A stretch of 64,000 bases of DNA, from contig NW_005201792.1 in assembly GCF_000372725.1 (NCBI RefSeq), positions 313,440 to 377,439 on the forward strand. Direction: 5' to 3'. Of this stretch, positions 41,316 through 50,831 are shown in pieces. How positions within the stretch are numbered: position 1 is the stretch's first letter; each line of letters opens with the position of its first letter. The position numbers and the translations under genes were made by a program. This DNA is from Emiliania huxleyi CCMP1516 (taxonomy: Eukaryota > Haptophyta > Isochrysidales > Noelaerhabdaceae). The notes beneath the pieces are model-generated. The model was not told the origin of the DNA, made no database searches, and was given only the letters and a program-made list of their open reading frames with translations.

Positions 41316-43026
41316 TCAACAGACGACACATAGATTCAGGACCACGTCGTGGCACTTTGGTGTCGGCGCGCTGGCCCAGATGCTCGCCCACCTCGCCGCT
41401 GGCCCAGAGGCCTCCCCCTCCTCCCCGGCCGCCTCCTCCAGCGGGCCGGCGGCGAGGGGCGGCACCGAGCTCGCGCTGACGACGGCGGAGGAGCGGCGGT
41501 CCGAGTCGGAGCCGACCGAGCTGAAAGTGGACGCCTGCGCCTTGACGCGCACGATGCCGCGCCGCAGCTCGAAGAGGGCCCGCTCGTCGGCGTGCGGCAT
41601 CGGGGTCGCGCCGCTCGCGGTGAGGAAGGGGTGGGAGCGGAGGGACGACGGCGTGAGGCGGGCGGCGGGCTGCTGCTGGAGCAGCGATCGCAGCAAGTCC
41701 ATCGCGTCGGGGGGCGCACCGGGCGGCGGGGGCGGGAAAGCAACCTCCTCGGACCCGATCCGCTGCAGCACGAGCAGCGGCGTCGGGGCGTCGAAGGGCG
41801 GCGCGTGGTGCAGCCAGAGGAAGAGGCAGACGCCGTACGCCCACCAGTCGGCCGCGTAGGAGGAGTAGCCGCCCGCCGACCGCTCGCCTAGAGCGCGGGT
41901 ACCGCCCCGCTCAACCGCCCCCGCCCCCGCCCCCCTCTCGCGCGGCGGCGCGGCTCTGCACCGACGTGGCACATCTCCGGCGCGAAGAAGGCAATCGTGC
42001 CTACAGGCTCGTCCGCAACGATCTCCCACTCCGGACGTGGCACACACACGCAGCGCAGTCGAGGGCTGTCGAGCCGGCGGTCGCGCGCACGTAGTCCGCG
42101 CCGAGGGTGCCTCCCACCGGAGCGTCGCGCGAGTGCGATAGGAGCGCCGCCGTCCCAAAGTCGGTCAGCTTTGCGCGCCTCTGCTCCGGGTCCCAGAGGA
42201 TGTTGTCTGCGCACGCGTCGGGAGGCGGTCGTGGACGTGTCGTGGACGTGTCGTGGGCGCGGTGGATGGGCGTGCTGGCGGCACGAGCGGGTCACAGAGG
42301 TGTCTGCCGATCGAGCTTAGGGAGGTTGCGACGGGGCGGGTGGAGAGGGTGCGCGGACTCTCTGTCTGCGTCTGCCTGGCTTGACGTCCCTGTGCGCGAC
42401 TCCGTGGATGTGCAGGTGCTCCAGGCCGAGGTAGACCTGAAGCAGGGGGCAGGGGGTGGATGGGCCGCGGCGGAGGCGCTGCCACCCCTTCCCTCGGCGC
42501 CGCGCGCCTCCCTCAGCCAGTGGCGGAGGTCCTCCTCCGGGATAGACTCGCGCCGCGCCACGGGCCGCTGCAGCGTCCAGCCGCGCACGCACTCCATGAC
42601 GAGGAACTGCTGGTCGCACCGCGGATCGTCGATGAGCTCGTACAGCCGCACGATGTTGGGGTGCTGCAGCCGCGACATCACCTCAAACTCTCGCTCTATC
42701 GAGTTGTTTTCGGTGCCGCTCGCGTTGCCGCGGCTGGTGCGGCTGCTTCCGACCGAGATTGGCCGGGAGAGCGACGGACGGGACGGTTCGTCGGCCGGCA
42801 CAGAGGACGGGCGGGTCAGAGTCGGCCGTCTGAGCGATCTTCGCTCTGGGGCGGGCCTGCGGAGGATCTTGATGGCGTAGTCCTGGCCGGAGCTGGACGC
42901 TCTGTGCACGGTGCCGTACGAGCCGACGCCCAGGATCTGGTGCACGCTGTACTGGTTGACGCGCTCCACCACGTCGTGGTCGTTGAGCGCGGTCTCAGCC
43001 GTGCGCGTGAGCGGCGTGGCGGACAT
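41316..43026 (-). CDS. CaMKK-like Ser/Thr protein kinase
   Basis: Five exons on the minus strand: 43026-42508, 42436-42376, 42206-42091, 42028-41962 and 41887-41316; 444 aa. Kinase motifs in order: ILGVGSYGTVHRA (P-loop), YAIKILRR (Lys), HHGV-type loop GVAHRDVKPDNIL, LTDFGTA, VGTIAFFAPEMC and AADWWAYGVCLFLW. Between the P-loop Lys and the C-helix is an Arg/Pro/Ser-rich insert of about 45 residues. That matches the RP insert of calcium/calmodulin kinase kinases, which activate AMPK- and CaMK-type kinases. No clear calmodulin-binding helix is seen in the C-terminal tail. Introns 1 and 2 are GC-AG; intron 2 splits the HRDVKP-DNIL motif. Confidence 0.8.
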
Positions 43027-43762
43027 GACCACGAACAAGTGGGAGAATGGGGCGCCTGCTTGCCCTTTCGAAAAAAGATTTTCCGTCCGGGTTGTCTGTT
43101 TTCTTTCTTTTCTGGCCTGGGAGGGATAGAGTGTCGGGCTCCAGCAAAGGGCCAGTCGAGTCGCTACCACGTGCAAGCCCCACCCGGCTGGCAAGTGGGC
43201 TTGGGGGCGTGCGGTGCCGCCCTGCTTGCTCTAGGTGAAACGTCTAAAGGACGAAGAAACACGAGGGTGCGACCAACTCCGCACGACCCACGGGCGGAGA
43301 AGACAGACGGGCACTAGACCAGGGAGGACTGGGAGAGTGTGAATGGAGGGACACGTGTGGTTCAGACGTCCCTTGTCAGGCGAGCAGGAGAGCCCCACCT
43401 ACCTGTGGCTGTGTGCAGTGTGGCCCCTGATCGTCCTTCGACCTCCAAAAAACGATGCAAAATCCTGCTCGTGCAGGTGGGGACCCTGTCCTCCTCCCCT
43501 ATCCCTCGTTTGGGCTGTGTATGTTTTCTTTCTTTCGCACAACAACACCACCGGGCACGGCCGCGCGCGCACTGGAGCACTAACACAGGTAAAAAGTTCA
43601 CGGTTTTCTCGTCTACCTCCTCCCGCCTCCCCCTATCTCTCCCAATCGCGCGACCTGCACTCTGTTGGTGTTGCACGCGACTGCCTGTTACATGCACATG
43701 TCACAATAATGGTCAATGCCCACACCCACACCTCAGCAGCTCCGAACCAATGCTGTGCAGGC
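43027..43762. other. Spacer between the kinase start and the Rab7 3' end
   Basis: Holds, in reverse, part of the dispersed sequence found at 31731 and 50575 (ggttgtctgttttctttctt at about 43098). Otherwise nothing coding is supported; ORFs here are shadows. Confidence 0.5.
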
Positions 43763-44551
43763 TCAACAACAGCCGCCACCCTGGCGTCCGATGCTGCTCG
43801 TCCCAGCGTGGCTCATGTCGATCGTGTCTGGCAGGTAGAGATCCGCCTCCCTCGCCTGGGACGGGACGGGTGTGCGGGTGTGTGCGAGTGCGAGGGGGCG
43901 TGCGGGTGTGTGGCAAGGTCTGCGGCTCGGAGGCGGGCCGGCGCCTCTTGTAGCAGCGAGTTTCGCGCGATGAGCTCGAAGGCCTGCTCGATGTTGATGG
44001 CCGTCTTTGCGGAGGTCTCGAACAGCGGCACGTTGCCCTTTCCCTCGCACCTGCGCGCGGCGGGCGGCTCTGGGCTCGCTTCGCGCCGAGGCCGGCTGCT
44101 GCGTGGGTGTGGGCCGAGGCGCAGCCGCTCACCAGGCGAGAGCCCGCTTCTGCGTCGCGGCGCCCGAGCCCTCCACGTCCACCTTGTTGCCCAGCACGAC
44201 GAAGGGGAACGCCTCCGCATCGCTCGGCCCAGCCTGGCGGAGGAACTCGTCCCTCCAGGAGTCGAGGCTCTGCAGGGTCCTCTCGTCGTTGCTGTCATAG
44301 ACTAGCACGCAGCAATCGGCGCCGCGGTAGAAGGCGACGCCGAGCGACTGGAAGCGCTCCTGGCCCGCCGTGTCCCAGATTTGCATCGTGACGGGCCGCC
44401 CATCCACTTCCAGCTCCTTGGTGAGGAAGTCGGCTCCGATTGTCGCCTTGTACTGCGACTGGAACTTGCGGTTGACGAACTGATTCATGAGAGAGGTCTT
44501 ACCGACCCCCGAATCGCCCAAGATGACAACCTTGAGCAGCTTGCGGCCCAT
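43763..44551 (-). CDS. RAB7: Rab7-type small GTPase
   Basis: Three exons on the minus strand: 44551-44133, 44050-43945 and 43855-43763; 205 aa, close to the usual ~207. G1 [10 protein letters not shown], switch [13 protein letters not shown], switch [23 protein letters not shown]4 GNKVDVE, G5 ETSAK and the C-terminal GGGCC for double prenylation. [15 protein letters not shown] and [12 protein letters not shown] are Rab7 signatures. It acts on late endosomes and lysosomes (vacuole). Intron 2 is GC-AG and restores [17 protein letters not shown], aligning with Rab7's KQETEVELYNEFPEPI. ATG 44551 (MGRKLLK) is the first real start. Confidence 0.92.
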
Positions 44552-44907
44552 TTTCACCGGCGCCTACGCTGTCTGCTATTGCCGCGGCCGCTTCACGCCT
44601 CGGGAGGGAGCAGCGTGAGCTCCGCAACTCGCACGGGTCTCAAGGGGCGCCCGGCCGGGGCCACCTTGCTTCTTGTTTTAGAAAAAGAATTTTGACGAGC
44701 TGGCACGTGCGCGCACTGGCACTAACACAGGTACACCACGGGAGCCGCCTAAGCGACTCCTGCGAGGACGGCGAGGCACTTAGCTCCGTGCACTGGTGCA
44801 CTCGACCGCAATAAATCACGACTCTCACAGTGATTTGGGCTCGGCAGCTTGTCAGCCCTCAGCCGAAGCTGGGGCCGGTCCCGTAGCCGAGAGAGCCCGC
44901 GCCGTTG
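44552..44907. other. Divergent spacer between Rab7 and the TKL kinase
   Basis: Probably contains both promoters; no TATA box or other site could be identified with confidence. Confidence 0.4.
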
Positions 44908-46128
44908 ATGAGTTCGACGCGGTCGGCGGGCACAACACAGGGGCAGAGACGTTTCACGTCACAAGGACGCACGACGCGTTTAACGCCAGTCTGTGCCAGT
45001 TCCGCCGGCATGCAGCGCGCGCGAAGAAGGTTGCTCCTCGACCTCGACGAGGATGCGGGCATTCCGGGCGAGGCGGGCGGCGCCACGCAAGCGACAGCCA
45101 CGAACACGTCAGACAACGACAGGGAGCCCGATGGTGCGGAAGAGTACGAGGATGACTTTGAAGAGGTGGAATCTGACGATGACTCAACCTCAGCCGCACC
45201 TACGCCACCACCGGCGGTTGCTGCCGCGCCTTGCCAAAGTACAGAAGCTCTTCTGGCCGAGCCGGGAGCAGCCGCACCAAACGACCCGCCCAAGGGCCGC
45301 GGCCGCTCCCGTCTGCAGGGCGGAGGGGGGAGCTCTGCGTGGACGGCCATCTCCGTCAGCGAGCTGGACCTCCTACCGCGGCCCATTGCCAACGGTGCGA
45401 TGGGAGCAATCCACGCTGGGGTCTGGCGCGGGAGGAAAATTGCTGCCAAGCAACTCCACGACTGCACCGGGGATGCCGCCATCGCCCTGCGAGAGGAGGT
45501 GGAGGTGCATGCGGCGCTCTCTCACATCAACATCGTCGAGTTGCTTGGCGCGAGCCTCGCCCCACCCCACTGCTGCGTCGTCATGGAGCTGTGCACCCGC
45601 TCGCTCTTTGAGCGCGTGCACGGCTGCAGGGAGGGCCTCGGCCGCCGACTCAGCCTGAGGTTGGCGGCGCAGGTTGCCTCGGGCCTGGCGTACCTGCACT
45701 CGCGCGCCCCACCGGTGGTGCACCGCGACATCAAGTCGCACAATGTCCTGCTCTGCGGCGACACGACCGCAAAGATATGCGACTTTGGCCTGGTGCGAAG
45801 CAAGGAGCCCACGGCGGGCACTCCCAACTATATGCCGCCTGAGACTTTCCTCGCCCAGCCCGGCTGCGGCGGGGTGGACGTCTTTGCGCTTGGCATCCTG
45901 CTCAACGAGCTGTTTTCGAGCGAGGTGCCGTGGGATGGGTACGAACCCATGAACATCAAGGCCAAGGTGTTGCGCGGCGAACGGCCTCCCGAGAGCAAAA
46001 CGATGCCGGTGGCAGCACAGACTCTGGTGCGCACTCTCTGGCATCAGAACGTATCGCAGCGTCCGCGTGCTCAGGCGGCTGCGACCGCGCTTGCAGCCAT
46101 CGAGTCAGCCCTCCCACAGGCGGGGTAG
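44908..46128 (+). CDS. TKL-type (Raf/MLK-like) protein kinase
   Basis: Single exon, 406 aa. The N-terminal 140 residues are acidic and low-complexity (DGAEEYEDDFEEVESDDDST). The kinase domain starts at ELDLLPRPIANGAMGAIHAG (P-loop lacking the usual second Gly), then KIAAKQL (Lys), HINIVELLGAS, CCVVMELCTRSL, VVHRDIKSHNVLL, KICDFGLVR, AGTPNYMPPE, DVFALGILLNEL and VSQRPRA. DIKSHN with the MPPE activation segment is typical of tyrosine-kinase-like families. All catalytic residues (Lys, HRD Asp, DFG Asp) are present. Upstream and downstream partners are unknown. Confidence 0.85.
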   Translation: MSSTRSAGTTQGQRRFTSQGRTTRLTPVCASSAGMQRARRRLLLDLDEDAGIPGEAGGATQATATNTSDNDREPDGAEEYEDDFEEVESDDDSTSAAPTPPPAVAAAPCQSTEALLAEPGAAAPNDPPKGRGRSRLQGGGGSSAWTAISVSELDLLPRPIANGAMGAIHAGVWRGRKIAAKQLHDCTGDAAIALREEVEVHAALSHINIVELLGASLAPPHCCVVMELCTRSLFERVHGCREGLGRRLSLRLAAQVASGLAYLHSRAPPVVHRDIKSHNVLLCGDTTAKICDFGLVRSKEPTAGTPNYMPPETFLAQPGCGGVDVFALGILLNELFSSEVPWDGYEPMNIKAKVLRGERPPESKTMPVAAQTLVRTLWHQNVSQRPRAQAAATALAAIESALPQAG

Positions 46129-46397
46129 GTTGGCGTTTCGACCCACGCCGGCCGGCGGCAGCCACTGAATTAGCATCGACTAATCAAGCGTTTTATATAC
46201 TCATCGCTCGTGTATGACGACAAAACGGCAACGCAAAAGCCGGTTGGAGATAGCCGGTTGGAGATAGCCGTAATACGATGCTGAGTCCTTAGATCTAATT
46301 GTGCAACGCGCCGCCAAGGTCAAATCCAAACACACTACAACCTCCCACCAATTCTCTCGCGGTGCCCGCCGGGTGCGGGTTGCGTGCGCCTCAAGCT

Positions 46398-47234
46398 CTA
46401 TGCCTGAAGTGCCGTCACCCTGGACTTGACATTTTTGAACTTGTTCATCTTCCAAGTCGACTCCGCTGGAAGCGACGGGGGAAAGCTGTAATCCTGCAAG
46501 GCGTGGTGCTCAGCGGCGGCCCTTAACAGCCTCGTCGACTTAGTGGGCGACGGCTTGCCGAGCTTGCGCCCGCCGCCCAGGTTCTCGGCGAGCTCCGTCT
46601 GGAGGACCCAGTCGTAGCGGTAGCCGTGTGCCATCAGGTCGGTGAACGACTCGGCCTCTCCCGATTGCGTGCCTGCATGCGGGCGAAGGCCGCAGTGGAC
46701 GCGGGCTAACAGCGAGCGGAGAGGAGTGGCGAGGGCGCACCGGCCGTGACGCTAGCATCCGGAGCGAACGGCGCCCTACGGATCGAGCCGCTCCGGACAG
46801 GCATGCGTATGTCGTGCACTGTCGAGTGCTCGCGAACACCCTTCGCTGTGGTGTGCCCCGCCCTGAGTGCCGCCTGAAAATCGGGGGAAGTGGTTGCCGG
46901 CTGAGTTCCCTGGCGGCGTTAAGCGCGGCAAGTTCACGCAGCACACCCTGTTCATCGCCTTGAAGTCCTTTGGCGGCCGGGCATTCTTCGTCCCCGTAAA
47001 CTCTGCCCAGTTGTCGATTACCGTGTGGGCCGTCAGGCCGTCCGGCTTGTTTGCCATTCCAAAGGTGAACGAGAAATCCTGCGGCAGGTCGTACGATGTC
47101 GTCCGGACGCACCCGAGGTTCGACTTCTGCAGCAGAGAGTTCTTGGTGTCGACACGGTGGCTCCCGCACAGGGGAGTCATGGTCGCATCCCGACGGTTGT
47201 GCGAGTAGCCCTCTGGCTGCATGTCGGCCTCCAT
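46398..47234 (-). CDS. CFAP77: CFAP77-like axonemal protein
   Basis: Two exons on the minus strand, 47234-46871 and 46672-46398, 212 aa. The segment NSLLQKSNLGCVRTTSYDLP then DFSFTFGMANKPDGLTAHTV and DFKAMNR fits the family's opening (ELGKP..., NFNYG, AMNRG). ESFTDLMAHGYRYDWVLQTE then ESTWKMNKFKNV fits its end (FFDLLQHRY...W, LWHMPHFQKV). CFAP77 lines doublet microtubules of motile cilia, so the organism should have flagella. The intron is GC-AG (gcactcagggc against exon start GCACGCAATCGG). Between AMNR and the intron, another frame reads ELAALNAARELSRQPLPPIF, closer to the family's TARENLLYRQ, so a frameshift or unseen splice near 46945 is possible. Confidence 0.7.
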
Positions 47235-47303
47235 GGGGCCGCGAGCGAAAACGAAACGATGCGGTTTCGAAGAACTTGACGGTTTCAGCCTGCGCTAGTG
47301 TAT

Positions 47304-47919
47304 ATGGCGCTCGACGACAGCTACTTGCACCGCCGACAGGAGAACGCCCGCATTGTGGAGACAGCGCAGAGAGACATCGCGTCAAAGCTCCTTGCGGTGC
47401 ATGTGACGAAGCGAGCGCCAGTGCCGTTTGAGCCATACGAAGAGGCTCCGCCCGTCACGAGTCCAGTCCCGAGGGACGGTCACCTGGAGCGGACCGCAGA
47501 CCTAGCCGGATTGCGATGCCACGCGATCAACCTCGGCAACGCCTAGCCTCCTCGAAGGGCTTGGCCAGTCCTTTTGTGCTCACGCGATTGGTCTGAGCCG
47601 CTTTGGTGCGCAGGCGCTCCTCCGCCTCACCGTTCCCGTCTCGGCCGTGTTTGACGATGTCATCGCTTCTCTCAGCGGGACGTTTGGTGAGAGGCAGCAG
47701 CGACTGGCTGCGCGCGCAGCTGGCCTCAGTTCGGCGAGATTGCTCCGCGCCAAAAGCACCTCAGTGTCGCTCTTCGGCCAGCTCTCTCGCGCGCGGGGCG
47801 GCGGCGACGCCTTCCCCTCCACGATCGACACTCGCCGCGAGCATTTTGGGGCCGTCGCTAACCAACGCGACCAAAGGATATCAGCCCCGGTTGCCGTTGA
47901 AGATAGACCAGTAAATTAA
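47304..47919 (+). CDS. Hypothetical two-exon protein, head-to-head with CFAP77
   Basis: Exon 1 from ATG 47304: MALDDSYLHRRQENARIVET, AQRDIASKLLAVHVTKRAPV, FEPYEEAPPVTSPVP. The frame closes at 47546, but protein-like sequence resumes in another frame and runs to TAA 47919: VSAVFDDVIASLSGTFGERQ, QRLAARAAGLSSARL, FPSTIDTRREHFGAV. A GC-AG intron from about 47498 (gcagac) to about 47610 (gcgcag) would join ERT to ALLRLTVP. The helical second half distantly recalls the N-terminal helices of WASH complex subunit 1. That is too weak to name it. Confidence 0.45.
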
Positions 47920-48566
47920 GGCGCGCGGGGCGGGGGGGGGGGGGGGGCTTGACGCGAGGACGCCGGCCAATATCTCTGCGGAACTGGGAGTTTACCTTGT
48001 GCAGGGCGTGAACTGCCGCCGGACCCGACTACTGAGACTGTTCACACGTGACGTTCACACCTGGGGGACCAGGGTGTATCCGCAACTTGCGCAGTATCTT
48101 ACTCGCAGGGGACCTGGATCCACGTGTGCTGATTACCAAACAAACAAGCAAACAAACACGGGCGGAACAGGTCCCTGTTCCTTTTTACCCATCTCACAGT
48201 AGAGGTCTCCGTTTTTATTTATTTATTTGGGGAACCTCCCTCTCCGTCAGAGTTCGCTCCCACTGTGCACTGAGGTCTCCGCTTTTTATTTCGCAGAGGC
48301 CCCAGGGTTCCGGCTCCTAGCCGGATAGGGGGTCTGTTGCCACTGGCTGGCCCCTCCCAGATAGGTAGGTAGGTTGGTCTTGTTTCGCCCAAAAGGGCCC
48401 TGCAACACGTAGGCACACTGTTTTCATCTTTTTTCGCTTCGCTGCGCGGCCTGGGGATAGGTAGGTAGGTAGGGAATTTTGGCGCGAGTCAGTGTGAACA
48501 GACCCCTGTGAACGCGCGCACGAGTGCTGATTACCAGCAGCCGGTGGTGGAGGCTCGCTCGCTGTC
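47920..48566. other. Repeat-rich spacer
   Basis: G run at 47932-47947, the mobile-element relic at 47976-48093, TTTA and TAGG simple repeats (48218, 48361, 48460). No gene seen. Confidence 0.6.
47976..48093 (-). mobile_element. Internally deleted, inverted relic of the 24-kb element
   Basis: 47976-48026 is the reverse complement of 24328-24378 and 48032-48093 that of 23820-23883, with few differences. The order is conserved, but the 444 bases lying between the two blocks at 24 kb are missing here (replaced by five bases). Confidence 0.75.
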
Positions 48567-50430
48567 ATGACCGACACTGCTGACGTCTCGCGAGGCTGCC
48601 GCGGCTACGAGGAGAATCACGTGCAGAACTGGTGCGGCAACATCTCCTTCGGCAGCAAGCAGAAGTTCGTGCCGTCCACTGTGGAGGAGTTGCAGCAGGT
48701 CGTGCGGGACGCAGCACCGCCGCTGCGCGTGATCGGGCGCGGCCACTCCTTCTCGCCCGTCGCCGAGTGTGCAGGAGGTACGCTCGTGAGCCTCGCTCGC
48801 CTCAACCTTGTCCTCGACTTCCAGCCGCCGTCCGATGGAAGCGTCGGCTCCATCACAGTCCAAGGCGGGACAACCTACTCAGAGATTGCCAAGTACCTAG
48901 CCGTCGGGCGGCGCGGCGCGCTTCGAAATTTGCCCTCGTGTCCGCAGTTCACCGTCGCCGGCGCCATTGCAACCGGCACGCACGGCTCGGGCGTCCACAT
49001 CCCGAACCTAGCCGCCGACGTCTCGATGCTCGAGTTTGTGCGCGCCGACGGCACCCTCGTTCGCTACTCGCGCGAGACTGACGCCGCCACGCTCGAGGGC
49101 TGCCGCGTCCACTTGGGCTGCCTCGGCGTCGTCAGCGAGCTCCGCCTCGACGTCGTCCCCTTCTTCGAGGTCGACGCGCGCACGTATGCGGATGTGCCAC
49201 TCGAGGCGGCGGTGCGGGCGCTGCCCGAGCTGTGGACGCGGTGCGACTCGCTCTCGGTGTGGACGTCTGGCTTCGGGCGCGGCGGCGCGGAAGTCGGGGA
49301 CAGCGACCTCTTGAAGCTTGCAGATCCCTTCCCTCGACTCGAGCCTTTAGGCGCGGTCCCGGGAGCGGCAGCTGCTGGATCACGCTGCGCCACTTCTTGC
49401 CTCACTGGGCGCCGCCCGAGCTGCGCGCTCCTCCGGCGAGCCCCCGCTCGAGGCGGCCGTCGAAGGTGGACCATCGGTCCTCCGCTACGGCGACTGGTCG
49501 CCGAGTAGGCGGCCCCGCTCGAGGCAGCGCTGCTGGGCGAGAGCGGCTACTTGCTCGAGCGGCCGATGGGGCGCTACTGCAGCGACGTCGACGCTCCGAC
49601 GACGTGCGCCTTGCCCTTCGGCGCGGCCCGGGTCCGGCAGCGGCGTCTCTTCTCACGCGCTCCGGTTGTGAGCAGCTACTCTCCGACGCGCCGGGAGCCG
49701 TGGCACTCTGCGCTCTCCCTCACGCTCGACGACCAGGCGGAGGAGACGTCGATGGCGGTGGTGGACCTGCAGGCGGAGTTCTTCGTCCCGCTCGAGCGTG
49801 CGACCGAGGCGCTGCGCGCTGTCTGGGCCGCGTCCGCCGGGTGGGAGTTCGGGTCGCCGGCGTGAGCCTCTGGACCGCGTCTGTTCACGGGTCTGACTGG
49901 GAGCAGGTGGGCGTTTGGGTCGCCGCCGACGAGCGCGGAGCGCGTCAAGGGCCTCGTGGACGCGATCGAGTTGCGGCAGGCTAGCGAGACCTCTTGGTAT
50001 CCCTCACCCCTCCTAGATATCCCTGAGCCCAGTCGGCGCGGTTATCGACGGTTTGCCGTCGCCGCGCGGCGGTCTGAGATCCGCCCTCTGATTGGTTTGG
50101 CCGTCGGTGCCGCAGGTCAAGGGCGACAAGGCGTGGCTCTCGCCCGCGCCGGTCGACTCGCTCGGCATCCACGTGTCCTTCAACGCGGACCTCGCCGTGC
50201 GCGACGAGGTGATGGCGGCGGTGCCGGCGCTCGAGGCGGCGCTCGCGCCTTTTGGCGCGCGGTTTCATTGGGGGAAGCTCAGTTGCCTACGGGCCGCGCG
50301 GGTGGCGGAGCTGTATGGTGAGGGCCTCGAGCAATTCCGGTCTCTGTGCGATGACCACGACCGCGAGGGCAAGTTTAGGAACGACCACGTGAGTGAGCTT
50401 CTCTGGCGGCGAGCGGCTCCTGAGTGCTGA
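48567..50430 (+). CDS. Alditol/xylitol-oxidase-like FAD oxidoreductase
   Basis: Six exons: 48567-49276, 49351-49435, 49509-49570, 49676-49840, 49907-49979 and 50116-50430; 469 aa. FAD-binding domain: RVIGRGHSFSPVAE, where the His is the usual covalent flavin site, and FTVAGAIATGTHGSGVHIPN. C-terminal domain: EPWHSALSL, VVDLQAEFFVPLERATEALR, DKAWLSPAPVDSLGIHVSF and LAPFGARFHWGKL, the latter as in bacterial alditol oxidases and sugar-lactone oxidases. It would oxidise a polyol or aldonolactone with O2, giving H2O2. Four of five introns are GC-AG. Those ending at 49675 and 49906 carry the shared introner tail. Exon boundaries 2-4 are inferred from the duplicated intron/exon starts. Confidence 0.75.
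49571..49675 (+). mobile_element. Introner-like intron with shared tail
   Basis: GC-AG intron of the oxidase gene. Its beginning (gcgctactgcagcgacg) resembles the next exon (CTACTCTCCGACG), and its end, gcgtctcttctcacgcgctc then cggttgtgagcag, belongs to the common tail. Confidence 0.6.
49841..49906 (+). mobile_element. Introner-like intron with shared tail
   Basis: 66-nt GT-AG intron. Its first 20 bases, gtgggagttcgggtcgccgg, copy the next exon start GTGGGCGTTTGGGTCGCCGC with three differences. The end, gcgtctgttcacgggtctga then ctgggagcag, is the common tail. Confidence 0.8.
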
Positions 50431-50831
50431 GAGAGTATGTTGGGGGGGGGGGGCTCGCAGGTGTCACAAGGGAGGGATTTATATCGTAGAATCCGATTGG
50501 GGAAATAATAAAAAATAATTTCTTAAAGAAAGAAGAAAACAGAGGGTCAAGGCAAAAGAGGTAAATAAAGAAAGAAGAAAACAGACAACCCAAGGGAGGG
50601 ATGGGAGGACGGGGCAATGGCATCCCAATGGACGGCACGCCGCCACCAGACAGGGATTTCAAGGAGAGGAGTGTGGTGCTAGCCGTCGCCCACCCTAACG
50701 CTTGGGCGTCTAAAATAATTGCTAAAACAATTTCTTTTCGTCTTCGCGGCCTTGTGACATTCTTTTTGACGCCACCTTGTGTGGCCGGGCAATGTCAGCG
50801 GCTGAGTTAAACTAGAGGTCGAGACGCGGCC
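50431..50831. other. Spacer with duplicated A-rich motif
   Basis: G run near 50440; aaagaaagaagaaaacag occurs twice (50525, 50568); 50575-50607 is copy 2 of the dispersed sequence at 31731. No gene. Confidence 0.7.

Noticed and set aside
47304..47919. Naming this gene WASHC1
   Set aside because: Only a short helical stretch resembles WASH complex subunit 1; no defining motif.
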